DNA of 64,000 nt from positions 248,001-312,000 of the forward strand of contig JACKLU010000001.1 in the NCBI GenBank assembly GCA_024235735.1, written 5' to 3'. The stretch comes from Burkholderiales bacterium (GTDB lineage: Bacteria; Pseudomonadota; Gammaproteobacteria; Burkholderiales; Nitrosomonadaceae). Of the stretch, positions 55,571 to 64,000 are shown one piece after another (the stretch's first letter is position 1; each line of letters opens with the position of its first letter). The notes below the pieces were generated by a model. That model searched no databases and was not told the DNA's origin. It saw nothing but the letters and a program-made list of their open reading frames with translations. The position numbers and the translations under genes are program-made.

Positions 55571-56020
55571 ATGTTAATTACACGCAGACTGGAATTCGAC
55601 GCTGGTCACAGAATATCAACACATAACAGTCAGTGCCGCCATTTACACGGACATCGCTATGCCATTGAAATTACACTCTCCGGCGATATTATCGCCGAGA
55701 AAGGTGTAGCGCAACAAGGGATGGTGATGGATTTTTCCGAAGTCAAACGCATTGCCAAAACAATATTGGTCGATCAATGGGATCATGCATTCCTGGTTTA
55801 CTCCGGCGATCTGCCGGTACTGCAATTTCTGCAAACACTGGAAGGACATAAAACCGTTGTGCTGAACGTTCAACCCACTGCCGAAAATCTCGCGGTGATT
55901 GCCTTCAATACGCTCGACAGAGCCTATCAGGATACTTATGGCAATCACCTGCGGCTGGAAAAAGTACGTTTGTATGAAACCCCGAATTGCTGGGCGGATG
56001 CTGTGCGCGGCGCGCATTGA
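55571..56020 (+). CDS. queD: 6-carboxy-tetrahydropterin synthase
   Basis: QueD makes 6-carboxytetrahydropterin for queuosine. The 149-residue protein has zinc ligands His13, His26 and His28 and the catalytic Cys22 in the CRHLHGH motif, then MVMDFSEVK, WDHAFL and PTAENLA. All match the PTPS/QueD family. It is first of a run with tatD and an SDR gene. Confidence 0.93.
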   Translation: MLITRRLEFDAGHRISTHNSQCRHLHGHRYAIEITLSGDIIAEKGVAQQGMVMDFSEVKRIAKTILVDQWDHAFLVYSGDLPVLQFLQTLEGHKTVVLNVQPTAENLAVIAFNTLDRAYQDTYGNHLRLEKVRLYETPNCWADAVRGAH

Positions 56021-56054
56021 TTGATCAATCGACTGATTTATTTAAAAGGATCCT

Positions 56055-56843
56055 ATGTTTATCGACTCACACTGCCATCTCGACTTTCCAGATCTGGCCA
56101 GCGACCTCGGCGCACTGTTGCGCAACATGGAGACTAACCAGGTCACCCATGCACTGTGTGTCAGCGTTAATCTGACTGATTTTCCGCGTGTACTGGCTTT
56201 GGCCGAATCCCATGACAACCTGTTCGCATCGGTTGGCGTGCATCCCGATTACGAAATCGAGGATGAACCCGATGCGGAACGGATTGTCCGGCTGGCTGAT
56301 CATCCCAAAGTCATCGCCATCGGAGAAACCGGCCTGGATTATTATCGCCTCAAAGGCGATCTGGAATGGCAGCGCGAACGTTTCCGCCAGCATATCCGCG
56401 CCGCCCGCCAGTCCGGCAAGCCATTGATCATTCACACGCGCTCCGCGGCGGACGATACGCTGCGCATCATGCGTGAAGAAGGCGCTGACCGGATCGGCGG
56501 CGTCATGCATTGCTTTACTGAAAGCTGGGCGGTGGCGCAACAGGCGATCGAAATGAATTTCTATATTTCCTTCTCCGGCATTGTTACCTTTAAAAATGCA
56601 ACCGCGCTTAAGGATGTCGCAATAAAAACGCCGCTGGACCGCATGCTGATCGAAACCGATTCACCGTATCTCGCACCCGTTCCGTTTCGCGGCAAGCTGA
56701 ATCAACCTGCTTTTGTGCGTCACGTTGCCGAAGAAATCGCCCGTTTGCGCGCTGTTGATCTGCAAGCAGTCGCCTCCGCCACAACCGCTAATTTTCGCAG
56801 ATTGTTCAAGATCCTTGACACTATTCCGGAGGCATCCCTATGA
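56055..56843 (+). CDS. TatD family metal-dependent deoxyribonuclease
   Basis: A 262-residue TIM-barrel hydrolase with the metal motif FIDSHCHLDF, EIGETGLDYY-like IAIGETGLDYY, HTRSA, MHCFTES and ETDSPYLAP. TatD/YcfH enzymes act as 3'-5' nucleases in DNA repair or as D-Tyr-tRNA-type hydrolases. An AAAGGAT ribosome site precedes it. Its last four bases overlap the SDR start (ATGA). Confidence 0.94.
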   Translation: MFIDSHCHLDFPDLASDLGALLRNMETNQVTHALCVSVNLTDFPRVLALAESHDNLFASVGVHPDYEIEDEPDAERIVRLADHPKVIAIGETGLDYYRLKGDLEWQRERFRQHIRAARQSGKPLIIHTRSAADDTLRIMREEGADRIGGVMHCFTESWAVAQQAIEMNFYISFSGIVTFKNATALKDVAIKTPLDRMLIETDSPYLAPVPFRGKLNQPAFVRHVAEEIARLRAVDLQAVASATTANFRRLFKILDTIPEASL

Positions 56844-57580
56844 CAGAACTCTATGAAAAAGTTGCCATTGTTACCGGTTCATCGCGGGGTATCGGCGCTG
56901 AAATCGCCCTGCGGCTTGCCCGCGCGGGCGCGAGAGTTGTGGTCAATTATGCGCACGACCATCAGGCTGCCGATGAAATCTGCATGCGCATTACACAAAC
57001 CGGCGGCAAATGCGCCGCAGTGCAGGCTGACGTCAGCAATCCTGACGATGTGCGGCGTCTGTTCGATGCCGCAATCGAACACTTCGGACGCATTGACATT
57101 CTCGTCAACAATGCCGGCATACTCATTTTCAAAAACATCGCTGAATTCACGGATGACGAATTTGACCGCATTCTCAACATCAATCTCAAAAGTATTTTCT
57201 ATACCTTGCGCGAGGCAGCCGGACGTCTGACAGATCATGGCCGTATCGTTAACATCTCCAGCACGGTAACGCGGTTGATGCTGCCCAAATATGGCCCCTA
57301 TGCCGCAACGAAAGGCGCGGTTGAGCAGTTGACACGGATTTTTGCGCGCGAAATCGGTGAACGCGGCATCACCGTAAATTCAGTTTCGCCGGGCCCCATT
57401 TTCACCGACATGTTCCGCGCTGGAAAAACCGAGGAAGATATTCAGCGCATGGCGGCGTTATCGTCGCTTGGCCGGATTGGTGAAACCGATGATATCGCAC
57501 AGATCGTGTTATTCCTTGTCAGCGCGGAAGCGCGCTGGATTACCGGACAGAATATTGGCGCCAATGGCGGAATAATTTAG
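56840..57580 (+). CDS. Short-chain dehydrogenase/reductase
   Basis: A 246-residue SDR with cofactor loop TGSSRGIGAEIA, NNAG motif and catalytic YxxxK in YGPYAATKG. An Arg two residues after the second Gly region suggests NADPH. It resembles FabG-like or glucose-dehydrogenase-like classical SDRs; the substrate is unknown. It is translationally coupled to tatD by a 4-bp overlap. Confidence 0.9.
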   Translation: MTELYEKVAIVTGSSRGIGAEIALRLARAGARVVVNYAHDHQAADEICMRITQTGGKCAAVQADVSNPDDVRRLFDAAIEHFGRIDILVNNAGILIFKNIAEFTDDEFDRILNINLKSIFYTLREAAGRLTDHGRIVNISSTVTRLMLPKYGPYAATKGAVEQLTRIFAREIGERGITVNSVSPGPIFTDMFRAGKTEEDIQRMAALSSLGRIGETDDIAQIVLFLVSAEARWITGQNIGANGGII

Positions 57581-57602
57581 GTGGTTGTCAGACTTGCGCA
57601 GG

Positions 57603-57641
57603 AAAAAACCAGCCAAGGCACGCCGCTGCGCAAGGCTGGTT
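57603..57641 (-). terminator. Hairpin AACCAGCC/GGCTGGTT with T-run on the minus strand
   Basis: The 8-bp stem lies 27 bp after the SDR stop. The T6 run follows it only on the minus strand, where no gene precedes it. On the plus strand TAAAGGAGAGTTTT follows, so it may still slow read-through from the SDR gene. Confidence 0.5.
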
Positions 57642-57831
57642 AAAGGAGAGTTTTAACAGTACCGGAAGAAACTAATGCGATACGTTAAGTGCATCATAGC
57701 GAGCCTGACACCGGCACGCTGTGCTTTTTGTCACAACAACGTTTCTTGCATTAAAATTCGCTGACTCGCTAACTATAGATGCCCCATAGAAAAACCTGTC
57801 TATTCTTTTTTATTATCCGCAGGAGTTCAAA

Positions 57832-58953
57832 ATGCTGATTGGCGTTCCAAAAGAAATTAAAACACATGAAAACCGTGTCGGTCTGACTTCGTCCTCGGTA
57901 CGTGAACTCGTTTTGCATGGCCATCAAGTTATGGTGCAGAAAAATGCGGGGCAGGCTATCGGCCTTGATGATGATTTTTATCGCACAGCAGGCGCGGAAA
58001 TTGTCGACACAGCGGAGGAAATTTTTTCCCGGGCCGAACTGATTGTTAAAGTCAAGGAGCCGCAAGCCGCGGAATTGGCGTTGCTGCGTCCCGGCCAAAT
58101 CCTGTTTACCTACCTGCATCTGGCGCCGGACCCCGTACAGGCGCAGGGACTGCTGGATTCAGGCTGTATTGCCATCGCCTACGAGACAGTTACCGACCAA
58201 TACGGCGGATTGCCATTGCTTGCGCCGATGAGCGAAGTGGCCGGCCGCATGTCGATTCAGGCCGGCGCGCACGCGCTGGAGATGGATCAAGGTGGGTGCG
58301 GTATGCTGCTGGGCGGCGTATCCGGCGTGCCATCCGCCAAAGTTGTCGTCATCGGCGGCGGGGTTGTCGGCACCAACGCCGCGCGCGTCGCCATGGGCAT
58401 GGAAGCGCATGTCACTGTTCTGGACAAATCCATACACCGCTTGCAGCAACTGGATATGCAATACGGTTCACGGATCAACACTGTTTTCTCGACCATCGAC
58501 GCGATTGAAGCGCATGTCGCCACGGCCGATCTGGTTATCGGCGCGGTACTGGTGCCTGGCGCAGCAACACCACGTCTGGTCGGTCGCGAGCTGGTTCAGG
58601 CCATGCACCGGGGCGCTGTTCTGGTCGATGTCGCGATTGACCAGGGTGGTTGCTTTGCCACATCGCGCCCTACCACGCTGGCCGATCCAATGTATATCCT
58701 GCACGATGTCGTGCACTATTGCGTCTCCAACATGCCCGGCGCAGTCGCGCGCACATCGACCTTTGCTTTGAACAACGTGACACTGCCTTTCGTGCTTTCG
58801 ATCGCAGGAAACGGTTACCGGAAAGCACTCATGGACGACCCGCACCTGCGTAACGGCCTGAATGTCTGCCAGGGTCAAATCACACATCAGGCCGTGGCGC
58901 GCGAATTGGGAAAACCCTATACAGATCCCGTGACATTGTTGCAGAAACAATAA
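57832..58953 (+). CDS. ald: Alanine dehydrogenase
   Basis: The enzyme interconverts L-alanine and pyruvate plus ammonia with NAD. The 373-residue protein has MLIGVPKEIKTHENRVGL, KVKEPQAAE, YLHLAPD with the catalytic His, and the Rossmann loop VIGGGVVGTNAARVAMGM, all standard for Ald. A GCAGGAG ribosome site precedes the ATG. It may allow ammonia assimilation or alanine balance. Confidence 0.96.
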   Translation: MLIGVPKEIKTHENRVGLTSSSVRELVLHGHQVMVQKNAGQAIGLDDDFYRTAGAEIVDTAEEIFSRAELIVKVKEPQAAELALLRPGQILFTYLHLAPDPVQAQGLLDSGCIAIAYETVTDQYGGLPLLAPMSEVAGRMSIQAGAHALEMDQGGCGMLLGGVSGVPSAKVVVIGGGVVGTNAARVAMGMEAHVTVLDKSIHRLQQLDMQYGSRINTVFSTIDAIEAHVATADLVIGAVLVPGAATPRLVGRELVQAMHRGAVLVDVAIDQGGCFATSRPTTLADPMYILHDVVHYCVSNMPGAVARTSTFALNNVTLPFVLSIAGNGYRKALMDDPHLRNGLNVCQGQITHQAVARELGKPYTDPVTLLQKQ

Positions 58954-58981
58954 ACCAGACAAAAACCCGCCCGGATACTCA

Positions 58982-59126
58982 GAGAGACCTTTGCACGGCG
59001 TCATGAGCGGTACGAGAATAAGGCAAAAATTTGCGAAAAAGCGGAGTTTACACGGGGTAAATGAGCATTTTTCGCAAATTTTTAACGCAATTATCGTGCC
59101 GCGTAGTAGCCGTACAAAGGTCTCTC
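58982..59126. mobile_element. 145-bp MITE-like element with terminal inverted repeats
   Basis: The left end GAGAGACCTTTGCACGGC (58982-58999) and the right end GCCGTACAAAGGTCTCTC (59109-59126) are inverted repeats with one mismatch. Inside, AAAAATTTGCGAAAAA (59025-59040) pairs perfectly with the run at 59068-59083. There is no coding capacity. The ends resemble those of IS5-like elements, so a transposase elsewhere may mobilise it. Confidence 0.8.
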
Positions 59127-59375
59127 AGAATCGATTCAGAATCTCGATCAAGAGACACAGCGCAAAGAAAGTCGAACGAAAAAGAACAGCATATATGAAG
59201 TAAGCAAGCATATTGTGGGATCAACCTAAAAACTTTAGTTGCAATGGAGCGCCATAACGCGTTATTACAGCGAATTGTGCTATAGATACCATTGTGTGAT
59301 TCGTCATCTGGATGAACGGTTATTGTTCAAGTTGTTCGGTTTATTCATGTTTGCAGCGCAGCCTTGAACAGGTTC
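59127..59375. other. Gene-free stretch between the MITE-like element and the diguanylate cyclase gene
   Basis: About 250 bp downstream of the convergent ald and diguanylate cyclase genes. Nothing else was recognised. Confidence 0.4.
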
Positions 59376-61331
59376 TCAAACCACCACAATGCTGTTCCGG
59401 CTTTTCTTAGCCTGATACAGCGCGTTATCCGCAGCCAGATAGAGCGAGTCGGATTGAATATCTCTCGCATGTATGCACACCTTGCACCCCATCGACACGG
59501 TCAGATAATGGTGCACCCGGCTGCGCTCATGCCTGATCGCCAATGCGATAATGCTGCGCTGTATCTGATGCAATATATCGCTGATCTGATTAGCGTTCAT
59601 GCTGCTGAAAATGATGCCAAATTCCTCGCCTCCGAGTCTGAAGATAAAATCATTCGTCCGTTTGAGATTCTGTTTCAGTGCGCGCGCCACTTCAGTTAAC
59701 GCATGATCGCCCGCCTGATGACCATAGCAATCGTTATAGTTCTTAAAAAAATCGATATCCAGGATACACAGCGCAATAGCGGTATTTGCACGTTGCGCTT
59801 GTTTCAGTTGTAAATCCAGAACATTATCAAAATGGCGCCGGTTGAACAGCGAAGTTAATTTGTCGGTAATCGAGAGTGCCTCAATACGTTTCTTGTCGGT
59901 TATATCCTGCAGGATATTGGTGTAGCCTTGATTTTGGCCTTGCCCCTGGCTTTTCTCATCCGTGACGGTAGGAATGATTTTGGAATACAGCCAAATTTTT
60001 TCCTGATTGTGATGCGTGATTTCGATCTCGCCTTCCCAGATCTGCCCTGTTTGAATCGTTCGGATGATTTGCAGGTAGCGGGAATCCGCTTCCCCTTCGG
60101 GCAGAAAAAAGAAGCTTTGCCTGCCAATAAAATCCGATTTAACGCCATCCAGCGCGCGGCACAGGGAATTGGTCATTTCTTTAATACAACCGTTCTGATC
60201 CAGATAGGCGATCATAATGTTCTGATCAATTAACACTGCGCGCTGGTCTATCGTGATCTCCGCCGCCGACAATTTATAGTAAATTCTGACGCCAAGCCAT
60301 ATCGTCACCAGAAAGGCGATCAGCGAAGTAATCAGCAGCTTGTTCTTGAAGTCATCAATGGAATCGGCCATCACAGCGTTGTCGCGCTGTAGCAGGCGCT
60401 GATGGTTGGCGATCATTTGATTGAGAATGCCAGTGATCTGCTGATTCATCTCAATCAACTGCGTTCTGAGCAAAAAGTTGGCGCGATTGTGATTTTCACT
60501 TTGCCGGATCGAGAACGCGGTATGTATCAATGCAGTCAATGTTTCTCTGTCTCGCGCCAGATCTTCAATAATTTTTCTGCCATCCGACGGCAAAAGATCC
60601 GTCATTGTGCGCAGCATCTCCAGATAACCCTGATTCGCCTGCCACACCGCATTAAAATCCTGAATAAAATGTTCCTTTTCCGTCAGAATGTAGGAGCGAG
60701 TATGCGCCAGCGCTTCACTCAGCGTATGACGGAAGCGGAACAGTGCAATCAGCAGTTTCCTGCGTTCCGGATTAACTTCTCCTTGTTCTTCCAGATCGAC
60801 CAGTTCAACAATGCGCCCGGTCATTGACAGCAGCAGCGGTGTTATGTTTTCCGCCAGCAGCTGATTTACCGGCAAATTGCCATCCTGATGCGCCAGTTCG
60901 AGAATTTCAAGCTGCGCCTGCTCAAAATTGTTCAGAATACCGCGCAATGTATCGAGCTGTAAACGATCGGCCGAGTGATTCCAGTTGCGTGACAATTGCA
61001 CCATCTGCGCTTCCGCAATGCGGATTTTCACCCAGCTTTCCTGCAACTCGTCCTTGAATTGATCATCTTTCAGCAGCATCCAGCTACGCAACGAACCCAA
61101 TGTCCGATTCACGAGACTTTCCATTGCAGTACTGACATATAAGGTCGGAATATCCGTCTGCGTAACGGTTTTGGACTTTTTCTGCAGCGTAACGATCTCG
61201 GTAAAGCTGATGATGACCATCATCGCGAAAATAAAAACAATCAGGCCAAAACCCAGGCTGATCACTTTATTAGTGGGATGTTGTGAAAACATGAGCGATT
61301 TATGGTTTTGCACGGCGCGAAACAATGTCAT
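59376..61331 (-). CDS. Membrane-bound diguanylate cyclase (sensor-PAS-GGDEF)
   Basis: The 651-residue protein has an N-terminal helix (about 25-45), a long periplasmic helical sensor region, a second helix (about 333-355), a PAS domain (about 360-480) and a C-terminal GGDEF domain with the active GGEEF motif (RLGGEEFGI) and DIDFFKNYNDCYGHQAGD. It should make cyclic di-GMP in response to an external signal. An RxxD inhibitory site is not obvious. An internal start at 61292 is possible. No EAL domain. Confidence 0.93.
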   Translation of the reverse strand: MTLFRAVQNHKSLMFSQHPTNKVISLGFGLIVFIFAMMVIISFTEIVTLQKKSKTVTQTDIPTLYVSTAMESLVNRTLGSLRSWMLLKDDQFKDELQESWVKIRIAEAQMVQLSRNWNHSADRLQLDTLRGILNNFEQAQLEILELAHQDGNLPVNQLLAENITPLLLSMTGRIVELVDLEEQGEVNPERRKLLIALFRFRHTLSEALAHTRSYILTEKEHFIQDFNAVWQANQGYLEMLRTMTDLLPSDGRKIIEDLARDRETLTALIHTAFSIRQSENHNRANFLLRTQLIEMNQQITGILNQMIANHQRLLQRDNAVMADSIDDFKNKLLITSLIAFLVTIWLGVRIYYKLSAAEITIDQRAVLIDQNIMIAYLDQNGCIKEMTNSLCRALDGVKSDFIGRQSFFFLPEGEADSRYLQIIRTIQTGQIWEGEIEITHHNQEKIWLYSKIIPTVTDEKSQGQGQNQGYTNILQDITDKKRIEALSITDKLTSLFNRRHFDNVLDLQLKQAQRANTAIALCILDIDFFKNYNDCYGHQAGDHALTEVARALKQNLKRTNDFIFRLGGEEFGIIFSSMNANQISDILHQIQRSIIALAIRHERSRVHHYLTVSMGCKVCIHARDIQSDSLYLAADNALYQAKKSRNSIVVV

Positions 61332-61939
61332 ATACAGCCATTTCTAAATACGAATTATTCTTATCATTCAATACACCTGGTTTTTTATGACAGACATCGC
61401 CACAAATGTAGAAATTCATGGTGTAAATGAATGTCTGCGAATAACAGTAATACCTTTTCACATCGGGAAACAGGATAAAAAACACATCAAGCCCTATAAA
61501 TCCGCCAAGCGGAAAAACTGCTGAATGTCAGCTGACAATAAAACCAGCTGCTCGAGAAAGGGTTACAGTTTTTTCATATATCTCGTAAGCAATATTTATG
61601 CCACATCTCTAGAGCATTAATTTATAGTTATAAATTAATATGTTACATACAAATGCTGTATTTGATTAACAAGAAAAACACAAATCTGTAAAGAAATCTG
61701 ACAACATTATGCCGGAATTACCAGATTTTCCTGACTCGCCGTACAAACCAGAAAATCCGGTTTTACCCGGCTGTTACTGTGACAAGACCACACCCCTCCT
61801 CCCTCAAAACATTCAAAGCAATCAGGAATAGATTTAAATGCAATCTCGTTACAAACAATCCATAGCGATATGAACAAAACGATAAACCGGAAAGTCTGTA
61901 AAATTTACTGACAAAACCACGAACAAGGAGAAGCACGCA
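61332..61939. other. 608-bp region between the GGDEF gene and the Mth938-like gene
   Basis: A+T-rich. It contains the candidate proline-periodic small ORF at 61709-61831. No RNA or repeat was otherwise recognised. It must contain the two divergent promoters. Confidence 0.4.
61709..61831 (+). CDS. Candidate 40-residue proline-periodic small protein
   Basis: ATG at 61709, TAG at 61829-61831. Proline occupies residues 2, 5, 8, 11, 14, 17 and 20, a perfect three-residue period, and the seven Pro codons use all four third bases (CCG, CCA, CCT, CCC). A GCYCDKTTPLLP tail follows with two Cys. No signal peptide and no strong ribosome site are visible. Codon variation suggests protein-level constraint, but a degenerate 9-bp tandem could also produce it. 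Confidence 0.35.
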   Translation: MPELPDFPDSPYKPENPVLPGCYCDKTTPLLPQNIQSNQE

Positions 61940-62308
61940 GTGAAATTACATCTCGCACATTTCGGGCAGCAGAATATTTTTTCCGGCTATGGCGATGGCT
62001 ATGTCATGATCAACCAGATCCGGCATGAAAAAAACATGATTGTCTTTCCCGATCAGCTCATCGAACATTGGCCGGTTGCATCCGTTGCCGCGCTCAGCCA
62101 CGAACATTTCGACGAAATCCTGGCGCGCAAACCCGAAATCATCCTGCTCGGCACCGGCGCGCAACTTCGTTTTCCCGATTACACCCTGATGGCCAGAATC
62201 CTGCAAACAAGAACGGGATTTGAAGTCATGGACACGCAAGCCGCCTGCCGCACCTACAATATTCTGGTGGAAGAAGGCCGTCAGGTGGCCGCGGCGATTA
62301 TTTTGTAA
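61940..62308 (+). CDS. Mth938/NDUFAF3-like protein
   Basis: A 122-residue soluble protein with FSGYGDGYVMIN, WPVASVAALSHEHFDEIL, EIILLGTGAQLRFP and EVMDTQAACRTYNILVEEGR, the full pattern of the Mth938-like family (DUF498). Mitochondrial relatives assist complex I assembly; the bacterial role is unclear. An AAGGAG ribosome site precedes it. Confidence 0.9.
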   Translation: MKLHLAHFGQQNIFSGYGDGYVMINQIRHEKNMIVFPDQLIEHWPVASVAALSHEHFDEILARKPEIILLGTGAQLRFPDYTLMARILQTRTGFEVMDTQAACRTYNILVEEGRQVAAAIIL

Positions 62309-62359
62309 AGCATGCGGAAAGGTTCTTGCAAAATAGGGGTAACTATTTTCAGCGCACTT

Positions 62360-62443
62360 TGTCATTCCGAGCAACGCGAGGAATCCTGGGTTTTGGGCGC
62401 ATTAATAAACGCTCAAGATTTCTCGCTGCCGCTCGAAATGACA
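62360..62443. repeat. 84-bp palindromic repeat (GTCATTCCGAGC...GCTCGAAATGAC)
   Basis: TGTCATTCCGAGC (62360-62372) pairs with GCTCGAAATGACA (62431-62443), and an inner GCGAGGAATC pairs with GATTTCTCGC. The sequence type, with GAGGAATC next to the arm, is found as dispersed palindromes in many bacterial genomes. It lies just after the Mth938-like gene and could also end its transcript. Confidence 0.7.
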
Positions 62444-62512
62444 GCATAATCAAACGCCTTGTCAAATAAGGCTGAATAGTTACCAATAGAGTTACTAACC
62501 CATAATTTTTAT

Positions 62513-62719
62513 GGGTGTCTCTAAAAATTCAAAGTTTTAAACAGAAAATAAGCAGAAAATGAGCAACAAAGTGTTGTGACAAAATCTGGATTTTTAGAGA
62601 TGTTCTTTATTGACTCTGGATTTCTTGGGACAGGGGTTTGCAAAGGTCTCTGGCGGCATGCACAAATAGAACAATCTGAGCAAGCCCCCATTATATTCAC
62701 ATTGCTTTTAGAGATGCCC
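62513..62719. mobile_element. IS-end or MITE remnant
   Basis: GGGTGTCTCTAAAAA (62513-62527) is mirrored by TTTTTAGAGATG (62591-62602) and by TTTTAGAGATGCCC (62706-62719). A fragment TTTGCAAAGGTCTCTGG (62637-62653) recalls the right end of the element at 58982-59126. No transposase frame remains. It appears to be nested remains of small IS5-like elements right beside the stop codon at 62729. Confidence 0.5.
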
Positions 62720-62728
62720 TTTACTAAC

Positions 62729-63991
62729 TTACAAAAACACGCCGCCAGTATCGGTAAATATATCGGTTCTGCCGGTTTCGATCAGCTCCAGCATCGATAC
62801 CGTGGTGACACCAATCAGTGACGTAATTAAAATATCGTCAAAATCATTTCGCATAATGTCATCAATCAGTCCATCGGTAACCTGATATACGCCCTGTGCC
62901 AGTTGGGCGTCATCCCTGTAAACGGGATCTGATGATGGATCGCCAAAAACATCGTTCATCAACGTGGTAAATTCGGAGGTGACGGTATCGTCGGTTGGGT
63001 CGGGATGGGAACCAAGATAGGAAACAATCTGAAAAATCTCCGATTCGTCTATAGCCCGGAATGCATTGATCAACGTGCCGTAAATCAGCGACTCCATCGT
63101 TTCCCGGGTTGCCGGCAGATTCGACAAATGCGCGACACCCAGTTCTTCAGCAGTGAATACGCCGTCCGATGCACCCTGGTAATTGCTGGGATTGAAAACT
63201 GCGGCATAATCGGGCTCATACGCATCGGGCAAAATATTCGCTCGTAATGCATCGGTAGACAAAACCCCTGAATTGGCATTGAACACGATCAAATGACTTA
63301 ACGACGCCAGATTGTCCGGCAACAATTTATGACCGCTAGGAATAATTGGCGGAATGACACCGTTCAACTCATCGGTATTCATGCCAAACGAAGCAAAGAA
63401 GCCGCGAATGACATCGGTAGAAAAACCGCTAATCTCGCTGAGCATGGGTGCCGTCACACCAAATTGTTTCGCCGTGGAAAAGATCACAGTCGGTTGGCTG
63501 GTGTTTGACAGAATAAAATCTTTGGCTTGCTGAACCGTGACACCGTAAGTGGCTAAATGCGTCTGTGCTAATGAGGGCGTAACACCACCCGTGTTATTTG
63601 ATGGGGCAGTGTCAATATCTTCGTAGATGGACAAACTATAGAAAGAAAACGGATCTGTTTCATTGAATTGCCAACCCGGACTTATATAATACGCACCTGT
63701 ATAGGGAGCAACCCAATTCCATATCACATCAGGCTGGCCTATGGCAGAAGAGCTACCGTCATCAGATTCATTGTTATCCAGAATCGCATTGCCTTGACCA
63801 TCATATAGGAATACAACAGGGTCTCCGAAGCTATTCACGAAAATATCATACGTTGCGCCTTCAATCGCGCTGAATCGATAAAGTGCATCGGGAATATCTC
63901 CAAAATTTCCATGCGTGCCTCTGACGACTATAACATTGTTGTCCCACTCAAGCGCAACTGAAGTGCTTTCGTAAGGACTCAGGGACAACAT
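62729..63991 (-). CDS. Secreted-type protein of unknown function, cut by the right edge
   Basis: At least 420 residues. The frame stays open to the window edge, and the Met at 63991 may be internal. The N-terminal part (YRFSAIEGATYDIFVNSFGDPVVFLYDGQGNAILDNNESDD, later APYTGAYYISPGW) looks like a pre-peptidase C-terminal (PPC-like) beta domain typical of large secreted proteins. The rest is an Asp/Ser-rich region of no recognised family. Remnants of mobile elements abut its stop, so its C-terminus may be altered. Confidence 0.55.
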   Translation of the reverse strand: MLSLSPYESTSVALEWDNNVIVVRGTHGNFGDIPDALYRFSAIEGATYDIFVNSFGDPVVFLYDGQGNAILDNNESDDGSSSAIGQPDVIWNWVAPYTGAYYISPGWQFNETDPFSFYSLSIYEDIDTAPSNNTGGVTPSLAQTHLATYGVTVQQAKDFILSNTSQPTVIFSTAKQFGVTAPMLSEISGFSTDVIRGFFASFGMNTDELNGVIPPIIPSGHKLLPDNLASLSHLIVFNANSGVLSTDALRANILPDAYEPDYAAVFNPSNYQGASDGVFTAEELGVAHLSNLPATRETMESLIYGTLINAFRAIDESEIFQIVSYLGSHPDPTDDTVTSEFTTLMNDVFGDPSSDPVYRDDAQLAQGVYQVTDGLIDDIMRNDFDDILITSLIGVTTVSMLELIETGRTDIFTDTGGVFL

Positions 63992-64000
63992 AACCGCCCC

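Overview
The window reads as ordinary chromosome of a Gram-negative betaproteobacterium, most likely a Nitrosomonas-type ammonia oxidiser. This is inference. It rests on the recN-nadK / hrcA-hemH order typical of Betaproteobacteria, a PEP-CTERM/exosortase-linked gene pair, a formate/nitrite-family channel, and a guanidine-nitrogen operon. No amo or hao genes are present to prove it. No rRNA, tRNA, CRISPR array, prophage or complete insertion sequence was seen.

Positions 1-9038 are the most unusual part. A probable minus-strand operon (5062 to 44) encodes a small secreted protein whose predicted mature N-terminus is His, a TlpA-like thioredoxin, a DUF4266 lipoprotein with a Gly/Cys tail, a large DUF3570-type outer-membrane protein carrying an SGAT motif of the kind flavinylated by ApbE, and an ApbE flavin transferase. 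Upstream lie two single-gene units for paralogous secreted proteins resembling YcnI/DUF1775, again with His as predicted mature residue 1. Each unit is preceded by a 17-bp palindrome (TGCGRC-N5-GYCGCA). Further copies sit in a 1.9-kb region without genes that holds three diverged tandem units of about 400 bp. Each unit has an element that can fold by pairing GGAGGTG with CACCTCC. The palindrome resembles sites of RegA/PrrA/RoxR redox regulators. My hypothesis is a co-regulated envelope redox/copper module with flavin chemistry.

Positions 9039-29872 hold a fused MFS/spermidine synthase-like protein, recN, nadK, hrcA, hemH, a LysR/DoxX/pirin cluster, a DUF6394-K+ channel pair, a sterol-desaturase-like enzyme, an FkbH-like/ACP/GNAT cassette, an FNT channel, hemW and a solitary FtsX-type ABC permease.

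Positions 30131-37020 are a guanidine assimilation unit: a guanidine-I (ykkC) riboswitch, an APC permease, two DUF1989 proteins (carboxyguanidine deiminase CgdA/CgdB), a biotin-dependent guanidine/urea carboxylase and a terminator. Allophanate hydrolase is not next to it.

Positions 37037-64000 are mainly housekeeping and envelope genes: yceH, an RlpA-like lipoprotein, malate dehydrogenase, a GspE/PilB-type ATPase with a GAF domain, a metallo-beta-lactamase-fold hydrolase, a universal stress protein, TerC, a patatin, prolyl aminopeptidase, a PEP-CTERM protein, an exosortase-associated amidotransferase, an alginate-export-like porin, a radical SAM protein, queD, tatD, an SDR, alanine dehydrogenase, a diguanylate cyclase, an Mth938-like protein and a truncated secreted protein at the right edge. 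Small MITE-like and IS-end remnants lie at 58982-59126 and 62360-62719. A 40-codon ORF with proline at every third residue lies at 61709-61831.
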